A stretch of DNA of 25,238 nt. Source: Hofstenia miamia. Lineage: Eukaryota > Xenacoelomorpha > Acoela > Hofsteniidae. The notes beneath the pieces were generated by a model. That model was not told where the DNA came from. It made no database searches and was given only the letters and a program-made list of their open reading frames with translations. The translations under genes and the position numbers were made by a program. Location of the stretch: positions 772,290-797,527 of the forward strand of contig CABFPE010000179.1 of assembly GCA_900660155.1 (NCBI GenBank), given 5' to 3'. This document shows positions 1 to 9,970 of this stretch, piece after piece. How positions within the stretch are numbered: the stretch's first letter is position 1; every line of letters begins with the position of its first letter.

Positions 1-13
1 TTATTTATCAGTT

Positions 14-48
14 ATAATAATAATAATAAAATAATAATAATAATAATA
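14..48. repeat. (TAA)n microsatellite
   Basis: About eleven TAA/AATA units in a row with one interruption. It is an ordinary simple repeat and has no gene next to it. Confidence 0.9.
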
Positions 49-231
49 TGGAACTGCATTGTGCATATTAGTGACAAGCAAAGATCACATATTAATTACT
101 ACTGATGTACAACAGTAGTCATGAAGCGATAATTTGGACTGAATGCATCGTACCCACTCTTCTGGTTAGTGTCCTTCGGTATGAAAATGTTGGAAGTCGG
201 TTCGGTTCGGTATCACTCAAAATACCGCGGT

Positions 232-253
232 GTGTATATATATATATATATAC
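232..253. repeat. (TA)n microsatellite
   Basis: Alternating TA run just downstream (on the plus strand) of a GGTTCGGTTCGG doublet at about 199-211. On the minus strand it lies in the candidate intron that follows the open frame at 283-416. Confidence 0.85.
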
Positions 254-282
254 ATATTATAAAAATGAATAAGAAAAATACC

Positions 283-416
283 TGTCGAAAAAAATTATCA
301 AACTCTCTGGGAAGATTGTAAGATATATTTTGGGTAGTTCTGCTTTGAGTGCGAGAAAGCAAGCTACTCATACTAGCAGATGATGCACCCTTAATGGGCC
401 TACTTTTGCTCACCAT
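283..416 (-). CDS. candidate first coding exon, unrecognised
   Basis: On the minus strand an ATG at 416 opens a frame beginning MVSKSRPIKGASSASMSS, rich in Ser, Arg and Thr. The frame runs into a possible splice donor (ACAG|GTATTT) at about 282. Beyond that point it becomes a low-complexity hydrophobic run coded by the TA repeat, which reads like intron. A short basic Ser-rich N-terminus of this kind is seen in some hAT transposase reading frames, but no domain is visible and nothing downstream supports it. It may be chance. I do not assign a function. Confidence 0.22.
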
Positions 417-678
417 GATGCTTGGTTACTTTTGGATGGAAAGTGTAATAATTAAGCATGTAATAAACTGAGTTTCCGCATTACACGCACGTTAGTAAAT
501 CCACAATGTATCACATTATCAGAATACTCGCTAGAGGGCTACAATTGATGTTGTTGCACTTCGCTTTGTAGGTACATCGTTATTGTGCGTAATATCTGTT
601 TGTAGAGTATACCTTGAATGCGAACCAAGGCCGGATCATTAAGGCCAGTGGCGCCTCTAGGGGAGGGCCTTGCCTACC

Positions 679-1426
679 CAGAGTCCGGATTTTGTTGCGT
701 CACGCAATTACGCAACTTTTGCAATTTGAGATTTTCAGGCAACTTTTATTGCTTTGACGCAAGTTCAATAGATTTTATGAGATTTTCCCACCTTTGAACT
801 TAATGTGAACATGGATTTCTATAACACTAACAGGATGCGAACTGCGGTTTAATTTTTAAATTAAAATGACCAATTGTGGCTGAAAGCGCGGGTAACGACA
901 AACATTGATTGAATTCCCTTGCACGAGTGCAGTGTGTATTATTGATCTTATAACAGAGAACGTTTTACTTAAACTTACAATTTGTTTACAATTTTAGATT
1001 AAAATGGGAAAAACCAAGCCACTGGGACGAAATTATGTCAAAGCATTGAATGGGGGTGAGCTCGTATGGTCTTACACAGAGGCAAATAATCAGGTTTTCT
1101 GCAAACTATGTTTCGTGGGTTTTGAACATTCAGCTTCCAATGTTACTTTTCGTGTTTCCAAACACATGGTCTCAGAAAAACACAAACATCAGTTACAATG
1201 CAATGCAAAAAGGCAGTCAACGTTGGTTTCTACTATTGATCCTTTAAAAGTAAAAATTTATTTTTTCTGGTATAACCAAATTTGTAAGAAAACAATAATT
1301 TCCTAATACAAGTTTTGTTGAAATCAATCTAATTTAACGCATCTTTTGACGCAACTTTGGGTAAAATTTTACGCAACTTGTTGCGCAACTTTGACAGTTT
1401 TTTGACGCAACCAAATCCGGACTCTG
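679..1426 (+). mobile_element. hAT-type deletion derivative with BED-finger exon
   Basis: The segment starts CAGAGTCCGGATTT and ends with the inverted equivalent AAATCCGGACTCTG, so the outer 14 bases form perfect inverted ends. The next stretch of each arm is rich in GTTGCG/CGCAAC words, typical of hAT subterminal repeats. It carries one transposase exon (1004-1249) and then ends, so most of the transposase has been lost. The flanking 8-mers (671-678 and 1427-1434) do not match, so the target duplication has decayed or an end has been rearranged. The hAT assignment rests on the CAG...CTG ends and the BED finger. Confidence 0.7.
1004..1249 (+). pseudogene. N-terminal BED zinc-finger exon of a hAT transposase (orphan)
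   Basis: The ATG at 1004 starts an 82-codon exon inside the hAT derivative. A zinc finger of BED/hAT type is visible: C33-x2-C36-x17-H54-x5-H60, preceded by an aromatic residue pair (V-W at 21-22) as expected before the first cysteines. BED fingers bind DNA, and in hAT transposases they recognise the element ends. The frame stays open to 1306, but a GTAAAA donor at 1250 falls exactly after a complete codon (...DPLK) and the following residues are intron-like. The catalytic RNase H-like domain and dimerisation region of a hAT transposase are absent before the 3' inverted end at 1426. If expressed, this would be a free DNA-binding finger. It is more likely a fossil. Confidence 0.6.
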
Positions 1427-1429
1427 ATT

Positions 1430-2086
1430 TGGGTTATTCGTTATTGATTGTATTGAATGAAAATCTTTCGCGTGGTTCTTGGACAACAAGAATTGTTTCA
1501 ATGCGAAGCAATGAACGGACTGCTTGCCTTGCTAGTTAAATCTTCGCGCAATGAGTTACAGAAAGCGGATAGAATTTAATCGTTTGAGCGAGTGTTGCGC
1601 AATCATTAAATCATTTTAAAGCAAATCATAATGAATTGTGTCATATAGTGTATTCTATTCATACATGTATTATTACTTGATTCTTGAATGTTGTTTTACG
1701 CTAACTACCAATTTACGATTTGTAACTTGTACACTGTATAGATATAAATTCATTCATTAAAAATTTATTGGGCAAGCAGTGCTTGCCTTGCTTAGACGTA
1801 CGAGCCGCCTATAGATCTGCATGACCACACCTTTTTGTCCCCGTCTCGCACTACTCTAATTGTTATTTTAAAATATTTGGTTTAGGATACATATCTGAAC
1901 ATTTGGTATCCTTGAGCCTCTTTTTAGTGGATGTCTTACGAATACATCTATGACGCTGTTGTGTTGTGATGTGCCGTTTGTGTGATACAACAGTGTTTTG
2001 CTGCGTTGTGTGAAAAACCCTCACAACGTCATACCTGTTAACCCATAGATTGGATAACGCTTTTCAAGGGTAACCAGAGGCTCATT
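1430..2086. other. AT-rich stretch without a recognised gene
   Basis: No open frame of note. The palindromic word GGCAAGCAGTGCTTGCC lies at about 1770-1786, next to ACGAGCCGCC. This resembles the subterminal part of a common hAT end family whose CAGTGGCG-type start may be at 647, but I could not pair the two ends convincingly. Confidence 0.4.
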
Positions 2087-2130
2087 CAGGGCCTCCTTTA
2101 ATACATTACAGATTATTAAAGAAGGCCCTG
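2087..2130. mobile_element. 44-bp foldback hAT micro-element
   Basis: CAGGGCCTCCTTTAATA is followed after about 10 bases by its near-perfect inverse TATTAAAGAAGGCCCTG. The 8-mer GGCTCATT occurs directly before (2079-2086) and again at 2130-2137, sharing the final G. This is an exact 8-bp target duplication of hAT length. The insertion is therefore almost nothing but two terminal inverted repeats. The same terminal sequence forms a 26-bp palindrome at 22353. Confidence 0.7.
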
Positions 2131-2259
2131 GCTCATTATATTTTCGTTTGAAATTTCATTGTACAAAGTGGTATAGTTTTATTCTGTTTTGTCATGACGC
2201 ACCCATTTCAACCGCTGGCTGTGCTTTGGTACCGCTCATTTAAGCTAAGACATCCATAA

Positions 2260-2566
2260 CCCAGTAAACATACAACTGTCGTAACGACGTCGTTGAACGA
2301 GATAATAACGGCATTAAAACGACATTACAAAACAACGTCTTTTCACAATAAAACGACAAACTATCAATAAAAATGCAGTTTTTCAAAAATTTATCTTCAA
2401 ATTGTCATAATATTAAAATTATTTATATTTTCAAATATTTTTTGCTAGACGGAATTATACACCGCCACTGATCCGCACTATAAGCGCCACTCAAACAATT
2501 CAACGCCTATTATACGCCAATACATCACAAAAACGACGTCGTTACAACAATGCTATGTTTACTGGG
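2260..2566. mobile_element. MITE with CGACGTCG-containing inverted ends
   Basis: The left end CCCAGTAAACATA... and the right end ...TATGTTTACTGGG are inverted copies. They continue inward over about 35 bases with some mismatches and converge again on AACGACGTCGTT, itself a perfect 12-bp palindrome, at both ends. The interior is AT-rich and non-coding and carries further ACGAC/CGTCGT words. No convincing target duplication was seen, so the superfamily is not assigned. Confidence 0.65.
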
Positions 2567-2699
2567 CAGTCTGTCTTTTTCCTAGCATTATTGTTTTGAA
2601 ATTATGTATTATATATATTTATATGATAATGTACGTTTATATCCATTTATTTTAGTCGCAGAGATTGCCAATCAGCTGCACACAGATTCTAAATTTTAA

Positions 2700-3055
2700 T
2701 CATGAGAATAGGAGAATAATTTACATTTAGGATACATGTCGATCAAAAAAGCTTTACATCCACAATCTATGATTGCTTTTGATGATATGGGAAATAAATT
2801 AAATCCCGAAACTTCTGCGCATTTTATCCGGCCCTAATTAAGAATTAGAATATATTGGCCTTGACAATTCTAATTGAATCTAAGGCAAAAGTTGTTAACA
2901 AAGTGTAGGTCTGAATACTACCTTATTTAGATTCCAAAACAATATTAGTAAGTTTCATTCTAATCAGCAGATGGCAGATCCACTTGCCTACAAAAGATAT
3001 TTTTTTTGGTAATAAATCCCAATATAAATCAAAAGCATTTAGTTAAGATTTTAAG
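2700..3055. other. AT-rich intergenic stretch
   Basis: No open frame, repeat or RNA gene is recognised. It leads into the weak exon candidate at 3056. Confidence 0.4.
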
Positions 3056-3254
3056 CATTCGTCAATAACCTCAAAACAAACATTGTATTCACTTTGTTTT
3101 GGTGGAATTGACATATTGATTAAAACCTACAATTTGTATTTAGTTGAGACTAACAGAAACATTAGTTTTCCAGAGTACGCCACTATGTGGACCAAAACAT
3201 TGATCAGACTAGAAGAAGATGTTATCCCTGCTATATCTCCACTGAGAAACACTC
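3056..3254 (+). CDS. candidate internal exon, unrecognised product
   Basis: An open frame of 66 codons lies between a possible acceptor (TTTTAAG, weak pyrimidine tract) and a consensus donor, GTAAGT at 3255. The translation has a mixed, protein-like composition (for example YLVETNRNISFPEYATMWTK followed by an acidic, Ile-rich stretch). There is no low complexity and no domain I recognise. The first in-frame ATG only comes late, so it would have to be an internal exon. Neighbouring exons were not found. It could be a genuine exon of a host gene, a fossil exon, or chance. Confidence 0.25.
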
Positions 3255-3447
3255 GTAAGTCAAGTACCTGTGGTAATCTTGCCGTTTTCATATGCACAAA
3301 GTACACTATATAGTTGCGCCTTTTTTTACCATGAATTTAACATCTGGGTGCTGATATAGGTACAGGAAGCTGCCGAACATCAGTTCACATGAACTCTATG
3401 TTTTCAACTTTCGCATTCTTACATGATTGGTTAGCAGATATCCAGGA

Positions 3448-3645
3448 CTAAATGAGGCGTGGGATGCTATTTGAGATGCAGTGCAGCCGCGCTTCTAAGG
3501 CCCTGATGTTATGCATAAATTTTATCGCAATGGTAAAACTTTCTACATAGTTCACATTGCATTGTTCAGAAAGGCCATAAAGCACCAAATCATGTGAGTT
3601 GTGTTCTTTATACGCATCACTCGTATTAAGATTTGCCATATTCAC
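3448..3645 (-). CDS. short unrecognised open frame
   Basis: An ATG-initiated 65-codon frame on the minus strand with a complex composition (Asn, His, Tyr, Cys rich) and a start codon in an acceptable context. No motif is recognised. It is listed because it is one of few non-repetitive frames here. Chance is a real possibility. Confidence 0.12.
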   Translation of the reverse strand: MNMANLNTSDAYKEHNSHDLVLYGLSEQCNVNYVESFTIAIKFMHNIRALEARLHCISNSIPRLI

Positions 3646-3908
3646 TCAATAATTTAGAGACGAAAAATATGAATTTTGCAAACATTTAGAACTGTTATAA
3701 TTTAAAAATAGTCTGAAATATTTTGTTAGGTCAAAATTTTGTATAATTAGTAGATTTCTATAGTTTTTGTGAAAATGCTTATCAATATTTGATTTCAAAT
3801 CAAACTAAATGTTGTTGAATAAAGGAAAAAATCGCCTTTTTTCAAACGCTATACTTTGATATATGTAAGCCGGGGTCTTAAAAATGATATGTTTCAAAAA
3901 TATGTGAA

Positions 3909-4622
3909 CTATAATAAGTGCAATAAGTGTGTTTTGGACTAAACTAGTAGTTCACTTATTAAGTGCAGCAACTACGCTTATTTTGCACTTTTCAGTTAAA
4001 TATTTTTTAAATTGTGAATTTGGTCATCTCTTGCTTTCATCATGGTTGTTCTGGATCAAATTATCAACTATTTATTTTATTTTTAAATTTATAAACACGG
4101 ATTTTAAACAAATTTTACATCAGAATTAAAGTTCAATGTGTGAAGCAAATGAATTGCATTTGTATTAAATGTATTTCAGCTTGTTTCTTTGGTAAACAGG
4201 CTACTACAAAAACGAAATCGTGAATTTTGTATTTGACTTAAAGAACTTAGGACAACAAATGGCCCTCATCACTTTGGGCATTGGGATTTATGTAATTCTT
4301 GATACACACAAAGTGTAGCTATAGTACACAGGAATGTATTTTTAAAGTTTGGCGACTTTAGTTTGGCGTCATTTCGAAGATAAATTAGTGGCAGTTAAAT
4401 TCAATCACATATCTAAAATCACTATTTTAATATGGATTCTACATATAAGAATACAAAACAAAACCCTCTATCCTAGTGTAGTTTGGACAGTGAACAATAG
4501 TTCAGGAATCATATTTAGAAGTAAGTGCACTTATTCCAATAAGTTACTTTTAAAAATTGAAAAGTGCACTTATTTATTTTTTAAATATTTAATCAAAAAT
4601 AATAGTGCACTTATTTTATAAC
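3909..4622. mobile_element. foldback-type element with AAGTGCACTTATT subterminal repeats
   Basis: The left arm (about 3909-4020) and the inverse of the right arm (about 4490-4622) share TATAA(A)ATAAGTGCA at the outside. Further in they share GCACTTTTCA followed by A/T runs including AAATATTTTTTAAA. The palindromic word AAGTGCACTT or its halves occurs at least six times, concentrated in the two arms. The interior (4130-4480) encodes nothing recognised. It looks like a non-autonomous DNA transposon with subterminal transposase-binding repeats. The superfamily is unknown and the exact ends are approximate. Confidence 0.45.
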
Positions 4623-4746
4623 ACGTTTTAAGCAATGCATACCGATTTTTGGACGCAATACAGGCACGATGGTCAGATAATCACTCAGCCCTGAAAGTTT
4701 TCATAGTCTTATGCTTATCCCCTTTAGTCATTGTGTACAATTGTAC

Positions 4747-5093
4747 CAGACTTGTCAACGAACCGTACTTTCTAAGCTCGTCTTGGCCTGGCTCGTTTAA
4801 ATTTTGAGTAAGTTCGGTGGGGCTCGCCACATAAAATCTTTCAATGAGGCTCGTTTCAGCTCGATATTTTTTTTAAAATATTGTGCTCTCAGAATTTTTT
4901 CCATTGCTCTTCCTATTATTTAATAAACATTTCTAAAATAAGATTAAAAGTAAGGAATATTGAATGAAAAAATAACAAACAGAACTATAAACTTGCTTTG
5001 CCTAAAATAGGCTCGTTTTGGGCTCGCTGTATATCAAATGCTGTGCTGAAGCTCGGCTCGGCTCGTTAGAAGCTCGGCTCGTTGACAAGTCTG
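4747..5093. mobile_element. GGCTC-rich hAT MITE, copy 1
   Basis: It starts CAGACTTGTCAACGAACCG and ends CGGCTCGTTGACAAGTCTG, which are 19-bp inverted ends with one mismatch. Next to both ends are runs of GCTCG/GGCTCG words, and the centre is AT-rich and non-coding. A second copy lies inverted at 24578-24918 and shares interior stretches such as GCCTAAAATAGGCTCGTTTT. The flanking 8-mers of this copy do not match each other. It is assigned to hAT because the other copy has an 8-bp duplication. Confidence 0.8.
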
Positions 5094-5099
5094 GTTCTA

Positions 5100-5821
5100 A
5101 TTCACTATAAGATATTCTTTTAAAATTATCATTGATTTCTTCATTGTTCCATGTAGAAAACCTTTTTGCATTTGCACTACAAAAGTAAAAGCCTTCATAA
5201 TGATCGTTTGGCTCCTTCATTGGCATGGCAAATGACATTGAAACTTTCCTTTTTTTTACCCAACTGCATAATCCATTTGATGTTGGGGTCACATTTTTTC
5301 GTGACCACCTATTTCGAAATCAAAGTAAAGTTTGCATATTTTCTTAAGGTTAGCTATAGTACTTCATCATTGTAACACATACGTAGCAAAACGTATTTTG
5401 TGATTCTTGCAGTCTCGAGGCATGCTGATTGATATCAAAGATTGAAAATGATTTGACAGCTGCAGAAAACCTCAAGCGACCGTAGTTAGAGGCAGGCTAT
5501 AAAAACATACAATGCTAGATAATATAGAACCTATCAAATATTTAACTATTAAAACTTCAGCAAATATATTACTGATAAAACTAAGAAATGCATTAGACTA
5601 GTTGAGTATGATTTTGAGAAATAGTAATTTCTTTCAATAAAGTCATTAAATTTGAATATTTACAAATATGGATTCAGCATTGAAGATCTGATTGCAATTT
5701 TGGAATCAGCGGTTCAAATGCGATTTAGGACAAACTAGCTTGTCTCTGTTGAAGAAAGGTTGTTGACCAGTGTAATTTGTGTTTTTCTGATGAACAGGTG
5801 GATTTCGTAAGCAAACATTCT
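5100..5821. other. intergenic stretch without a recognised gene
   Basis: AT-rich sequence. The open frames over the preceding MITE and this area are repeat-derived or low complexity. No RNA gene is seen. Confidence 0.4.
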
Positions 5822-5829
5822 ACGGCGTG

Positions 5830-5998
5830 CAAGGCTGTAGCCACGGGGGGGGGGCACGGCCCCCTGGGAAAAATGTAAGCAGTAGTGCCAAAAATATATA
5901 ACAGGGTCCCCCGTTTGAACATTTAAAAACACACCACTAATCAGCTTTCATTACGTCATAGGTGTGCCCCCTGGGGATTTGGTCTGGCTACAGGCTTG
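5830..5998. mobile_element. 169-bp hAT MITE with perfect 8-bp target duplication
   Basis: It begins CAAGGCTGTAGCC and ends GGCTACAGGCTTG (inverted, one mismatch). It continues inward with a G-run and GGCCCCC on the left and GTGCCCCCTGGGG on the right. ACGGCGTG occurs immediately before (5822-5829) and immediately after (5999-6006), an exact 8-bp duplication. It has no coding capacity. The ends resemble the GTAGCC/GTGGCT ends of the inner element at 22800-23069. Confidence 0.88.
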
Positions 5999-6006
5999 AC
6001 GGCGTG

Positions 6007-7350
6007 CGATTCGATTGTAATTAGAAGTGAATTTAGTTTCTTAAATTTGAGGGAGTTTGTTTGAGATTAAGAAAGAGAACTTGAAAGCTTATAATAATGA
6101 AATTGTTGAGTAGATGTGCGTAAAAATAAACAAGAACACGTGAAACGTATCTGAATTGCGTTATAGATTGAGAATTACTTAATGGCTGGACTAACTTGCG
6201 TAGAAATAATTTCAGTTGTTAGTGAACGTCTTCGTTTACTTGTGGTAGCTGTTTGCTTTGAACTCAACTAATTCATTCAAACTCAATTGACTAAATTTGA
6301 GTGTTGGTTAAGAAAATTTTATAGCTGGGTAAACATGTTTGATCATTGTAAATTTCATTTGCAAATGTAAACGTGTTCATATAATGTTTGCATGAGGTAT
6401 AACCATTAAATTTACTGAAAAGTTTCCAAAAACACTATCATTGATCAATTTTATTAGTCTTTATATTTTTGTGCCAAAATCTTTGGTGTTCGTTATGCAG
6501 TAGGATCCTCTTTCTGAAATCCAATCCGTCCTTTGATCATTTAGTTTTATTAACAGAAGCTACACTATGTAAAATTCAAAGAGAAAATTACAACCATTAG
6601 AAAATATCATAAGTTAAAGAGAATTCTAGACCACAAAATGAGGGTGTCACTTGTCCCACATCCAGCCAAAACAGTGGTACATTTATGTAAAGGTCATTTT
6701 AAATTTGCCGTTAGTTCATCTTGCTACAATAAAAATCAAGAAAGAAATCTTTTCAATCCACTTTACACAAGTTCTGCAACTTTCAAACAAAAATAAACAT
6801 CTTCCGAAACTTTCTTTCTAATAAAAGAGTTTCCGTTACTTTTTTCCATTGGTGCCGTGAGTTTAAAGCACGCTTACTGTAAACAACTGGAAACCGAATA
6901 AAATCGACACACGTGTAAGTCCCCCGCCACTTTCTATCATGCATCGTAATGACCCATAGTTAGAATGATCAGCGCGCCGCTTGAACACTGGTTAAAGAAA
7001 CCTCCAGTGTAATTTTCTTCATGTGGAACTTCACTCAGATATGATCCGTAATGTTCTTTGATGGTTTCTATCGGTGATCGGCCTACAAACACATCTTGAC
7101 ATTTTGGAATGATTTTTTATTAGCCTGCAACTTTCACATGTAAATGTGGTAACGTGATGACCTGTTTGCAAAGCCGCCTGGTTTTATTAACAGTGGTTGT
7201 ATTAGGAACATTCTACAGTATATTTTTTTCTATGGAATTTGTCCTACATTTTTCCTTATTTGTAAATTATATGTAAGCAAATAGATAATTTTTATTCTTA
7301 ATTCAATTATTTCCTATCATCTTATATTCATCAAAAGAGATTCTCTAGGC
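6007..7350. other. intergenic stretch, nothing recognised
   Basis: 1.3 kb of AT-rich sequence with no open frame longer than about 60 codons, no tRNA-like box pair and no inverted-repeat element that I can see. A slightly GC-richer patch at 6920-7010 contains GCGCGCCGCTTGAAC and a GGTTAAAGAAACC hairpin, without a recognisable RNA gene. Confidence 0.4.
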
Positions 7351-7560
7351 CAGAAGTTTTCAACCTTTTATTCATGGACCCCTTTTCTGTTTAATTTTTT
7401 AGACATACGGCCTTCTCAAAAAATAGTCACTAATCACTTTGTAGAGGAATTATTAATTTTAAAGACATAGTAAATGTTTTGAAAGAAAATTAAATTTCTA
7501 TAGAAAAGGAAAAACTTTTTGTATTTTAAAACAGTGCAAATTTCTGTAGAAATTCCATTC
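7351..7560 (+). mobile_element. one end of a hAT-like element (truncated)
   Basis: CAGAAGTTTTCAACCTTTT followed by ATTCATGGACCCC strongly resembles the widely found animal hAT end that reads 'CAG.GGTTCTCAACC...GGACCCCT'. The matching inverted end is not found in the next few kilobases, so only the left end or a decayed copy remains. The right limit is a guess. Confidence 0.5.
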
Positions 7561-7845
7561 TCAGTAATGAATTAAACCTGCCACAGCAATTGCCCCGTTC
7601 AAATATTTTTATTGACGATCAACAAATATAAAGTTGGATATAACGCGTTGCTGGAATATGTTGCTACTTCTTAGAGTAATGTCCAATATTTGGAATACGT
7701 TGCTGCCTCTAGACTGTTACTTCACTAAACTTTGAATTAATTTACTTTTTGTAATGATTTTTCTAACATTGTTATTAACGGCATAAATATAGACAGAAAT
7801 ATAAGATTTGGTTTAAACTATACACAACATACTTATTCTTATAAG

Positions 7846-8017
7846 CAGTGGCAGCTGACCGAATTTCGGTTATAGGAGGGAGGAGGCAAGTTTCACTTAT
7901 TGCCCAGCACATGGACTAAGTAATAGCACTTTTACTGTTTAAATGAAGAAATTTAGGGTAGTTTTTTATGAAAACTTGATTTTAGAGGGACCAACTGCCT
8001 CACTTCCGCCGTCACTG
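7846..8017. mobile_element. 172-bp hAT MITE
   Basis: The left end CAGTGGCAGCTGACCG and the right end (inverse: CAGTGACGGCGGAAG) share the CAGTG(G/A)C start and then a purine-rich GAGG-CAG segment. The flanking 8-mers CTTATAAG (7838-7845) and TGTATAAG (8018-8025) agree at 6 of 8 positions, including TATAAG, which fits a decayed hAT target duplication. The body encodes nothing. Confidence 0.65.
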
Positions 8018-9122
8018 TGTATAAGCTTTAGTAAAGTTTTGCATTCGAATAAAAATTTATCATTAAAGTTGAACGTAATGTGTAAATTAGTAATATAAAC
8101 TACTTTAATTTTTGTGAAAGTGATGAATAACGAGTAATATATTACATGTTTAAGGACTTCTATGTATGTAATTTATTACTTATTAAGGTAGCGTATCCAA
8201 CACTGTTAGCATGGGTTCATAAAATCAATATGTTCAATGCTTCTACCGATTTGAAAGTGCATGTTTTTCTCAAAAAGTGATTTAAAACTCCATGTGGAAA
8301 TTTAAAGATATGGTTTTGCCTGAACCAATTGCTTGCATATTCTAAGAATCTTCATTCGAAAAATGCAAAGGATTTATATAAAAAAATGCACTATTTAGCT
8401 ATACACTAAAATCAGCCAGTTACTTCTAAAATGGTAGAATTGGAAAGAGGTATCGAATATACATAGCATTTAATTTTACAAAAAATATGTACAATCATGA
8501 CAGAAAAGATCTAATTTCTGAACATCTTTGAGGTAACAGAATTACAAATACACAGGATTTTTTTTCATCACAATTCTCTTTGCAGCTTCTTACATAGTCT
8601 CTGCATCACGAATTTGCCCTTTGAATCTCAATTCGAAGTTCTTTATCGGTCTTCATTTTCAATACACCAATGTCTGCTCTCAGTATCTTGGATTCAGCAA
8701 TTCGATGCCAGAGAATTTCGTATTTACATCATAAGATGTCTTGTATTACTTGCGAGCTTGATTTTGTCTATCAAGGATGCTGAAGACTCAAATTCCTCGA
8801 AAGAGTTCCAGTCAGAGAACTCTAACACTAAATGAAATGAATATTACTTTTCCAAACTGAAGTCCTGTTCAACCATCATGTTGGTAAGCTGATGTCACTG
8901 AACTTCCTCCGATAAGAATTTCACATTGAAATATCCTTAAATTCGAAGGGTCCGGAAAATTCAATGTACTGATTCCACAATTCCATTTTGTGAATATTTC
9001 GGTTATGAAATTCAAGTGTATCAATATTGAGAGAGGTTTTGAGCAGTTTTGACCTAACCTACGATTCTGTGATCATCTACAGCTAAATTTCTGAAATTGA
9101 TGATAGAACCAGTTAGGCTTAA
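8018..9122. other. intergenic stretch with possible decayed coding remnants
   Basis: No intact gene. The minus-strand translation of 8590-9090 gives broken, leucine- and asparagine-rich pieces that faintly resemble leucine-rich-repeat spacing, with several stops. The plus-strand frame at 8614-8835 lacks any motif. I make no functional call. Confidence 0.3.
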
Positions 9123-9387
9123 TGTAACATCAGTCGGTAGTTGTTGTTATTTATCGGCCAGACCTCGCGCTTTTCGTGTTGACTAGTTGTTGTCATGTTT
9201 GTAAATATTGTAAATACGCATTGTATATAAGACACCCAAGCATCTGTAACTAGAGAAATGGTTTAACCGTGTTCTCTTGTTCACAAGAATCACTGTTGCT
9301 CTAGTATATGTTCACCTCAGCGACCTTCTGCTTTGACACTAAGTCCTCTGGCAAAGTTCTCTGTAGATTCAACCCAGTGATTCTACA
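9123..9387 (+). mobile_element. probable LTR (solo or with leader remnant)
   Basis: It starts TGTA and ends TACA, the short inverted TG...CA ends of an LTR. A good core promoter, TATATAAG, lies at 9224-9231. Downstream, at about 9403-9425, is a leader-like stretch with TTTGGTCCCTCGTTAAGCC, which reminds me of BEL/Pao elements, where a GGTCC(T/C)TCG word often follows the LTR. No gag or pol is found nearby and there is no matching 5-bp flank, so it is a solo or truncated LTR at best. Confidence 0.4.
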
Positions 9388-9709
9388 CTAAGACCCGCAA
9401 ATTATTTTGGTCCCTCGTTAAGCCTTCAGTGTTTCTACCGTTTGTGGGACACATTAAACTTTACGGTTACCATTTATCTGTTCAGCAAAGAGTTTTTTTA
9501 AAGATTTTGTGACTATTACCTTAATAGAATTTGTGGCAAACCTTTTTAATTCTCAAACATCATGTCTTCACATTTACAGGATGACATAATTTCTGCTATA
9601 CACAATTTTTATTGGAAATCACTGAAGTCATTAATTCTCGTATCACTGGGCTCACAATGGCTTACTACCTAATTATTTTCTAACAGATAATACATATTTT
9701 TTATCTTAA

Positions 9710-9970
9710 CCCTTTCAACCCGGATGGTACATATATGTACCATTTAACTTTTCTAACAGCATAACGGTAACAATATCCTAGTATACAGAACCCAATGGTA
9801 CAATAATATAAGTTAAAAAAATACAATGGCAAATATATGTACAACATTAAAATTTTGTCTCATATAATAGTAATCATCATAAACTTTATAAAACAACTTT
9901 ACATTATATGTTTTAGCCATCTAGAATCTAAAAATAATAATTACAGAAAAAAAATTTCGGGTTGAAAGGG
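9710..9970. mobile_element. 261-bp piggyBac-type MITE with TTAA target sites
   Basis: TTAA (9706-9709) is followed by CCCTTTCAACCCG. The right side ends CGGGTTGAAAGGG followed by TTAA (9971-9974). A TTAA duplication and ends beginning CCC are the piggyBac signature; Kolobok also uses TTAA but has different ends. Just inside the left end is an 18-bp perfect palindrome, TGGTACATATATGTACCA. The interior is AT-rich and non-coding. The piggyBac relic at 14174 also begins TTAA-CCCTTT but then differs, so it is not the direct parent. Confidence 0.88.

Noticed and set aside
647..1815. A larger hAT element from CAGTGGCGCCTC (647) to ACGAGCCGCC (about 1805), with the 679-1426 element inside it
   Set aside because: The two ends share only partial similarity (GGCAAGCA-type words), the right tip lacks a CACTG ending and the flanks do not match, so I did not call it.
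5708..5724. GGTTCAAATGC as a tRNA or SINE B box
   Set aside because: No A box at the right distance and no cloverleaf; chance match.
5787..5812. CTGATGA word followed by a GGTGGATTTCG stretch, checked as a hammerhead ribozyme
   Set aside because: The required stem II followed by GAAA is absent.
5725..5932. Two overlapping minus-strand frames of 65 codons
   Set aside because: They run through the G-run and inverted ends of the MITE at 5830-5998 and are by-products of its GC-rich termini.
6940..7010. GC-richer patch with a GGTTAAAGAAACC hairpin, checked as a small RNA gene
   Set aside because: No recognisable RNA fold, promoter box or terminator.
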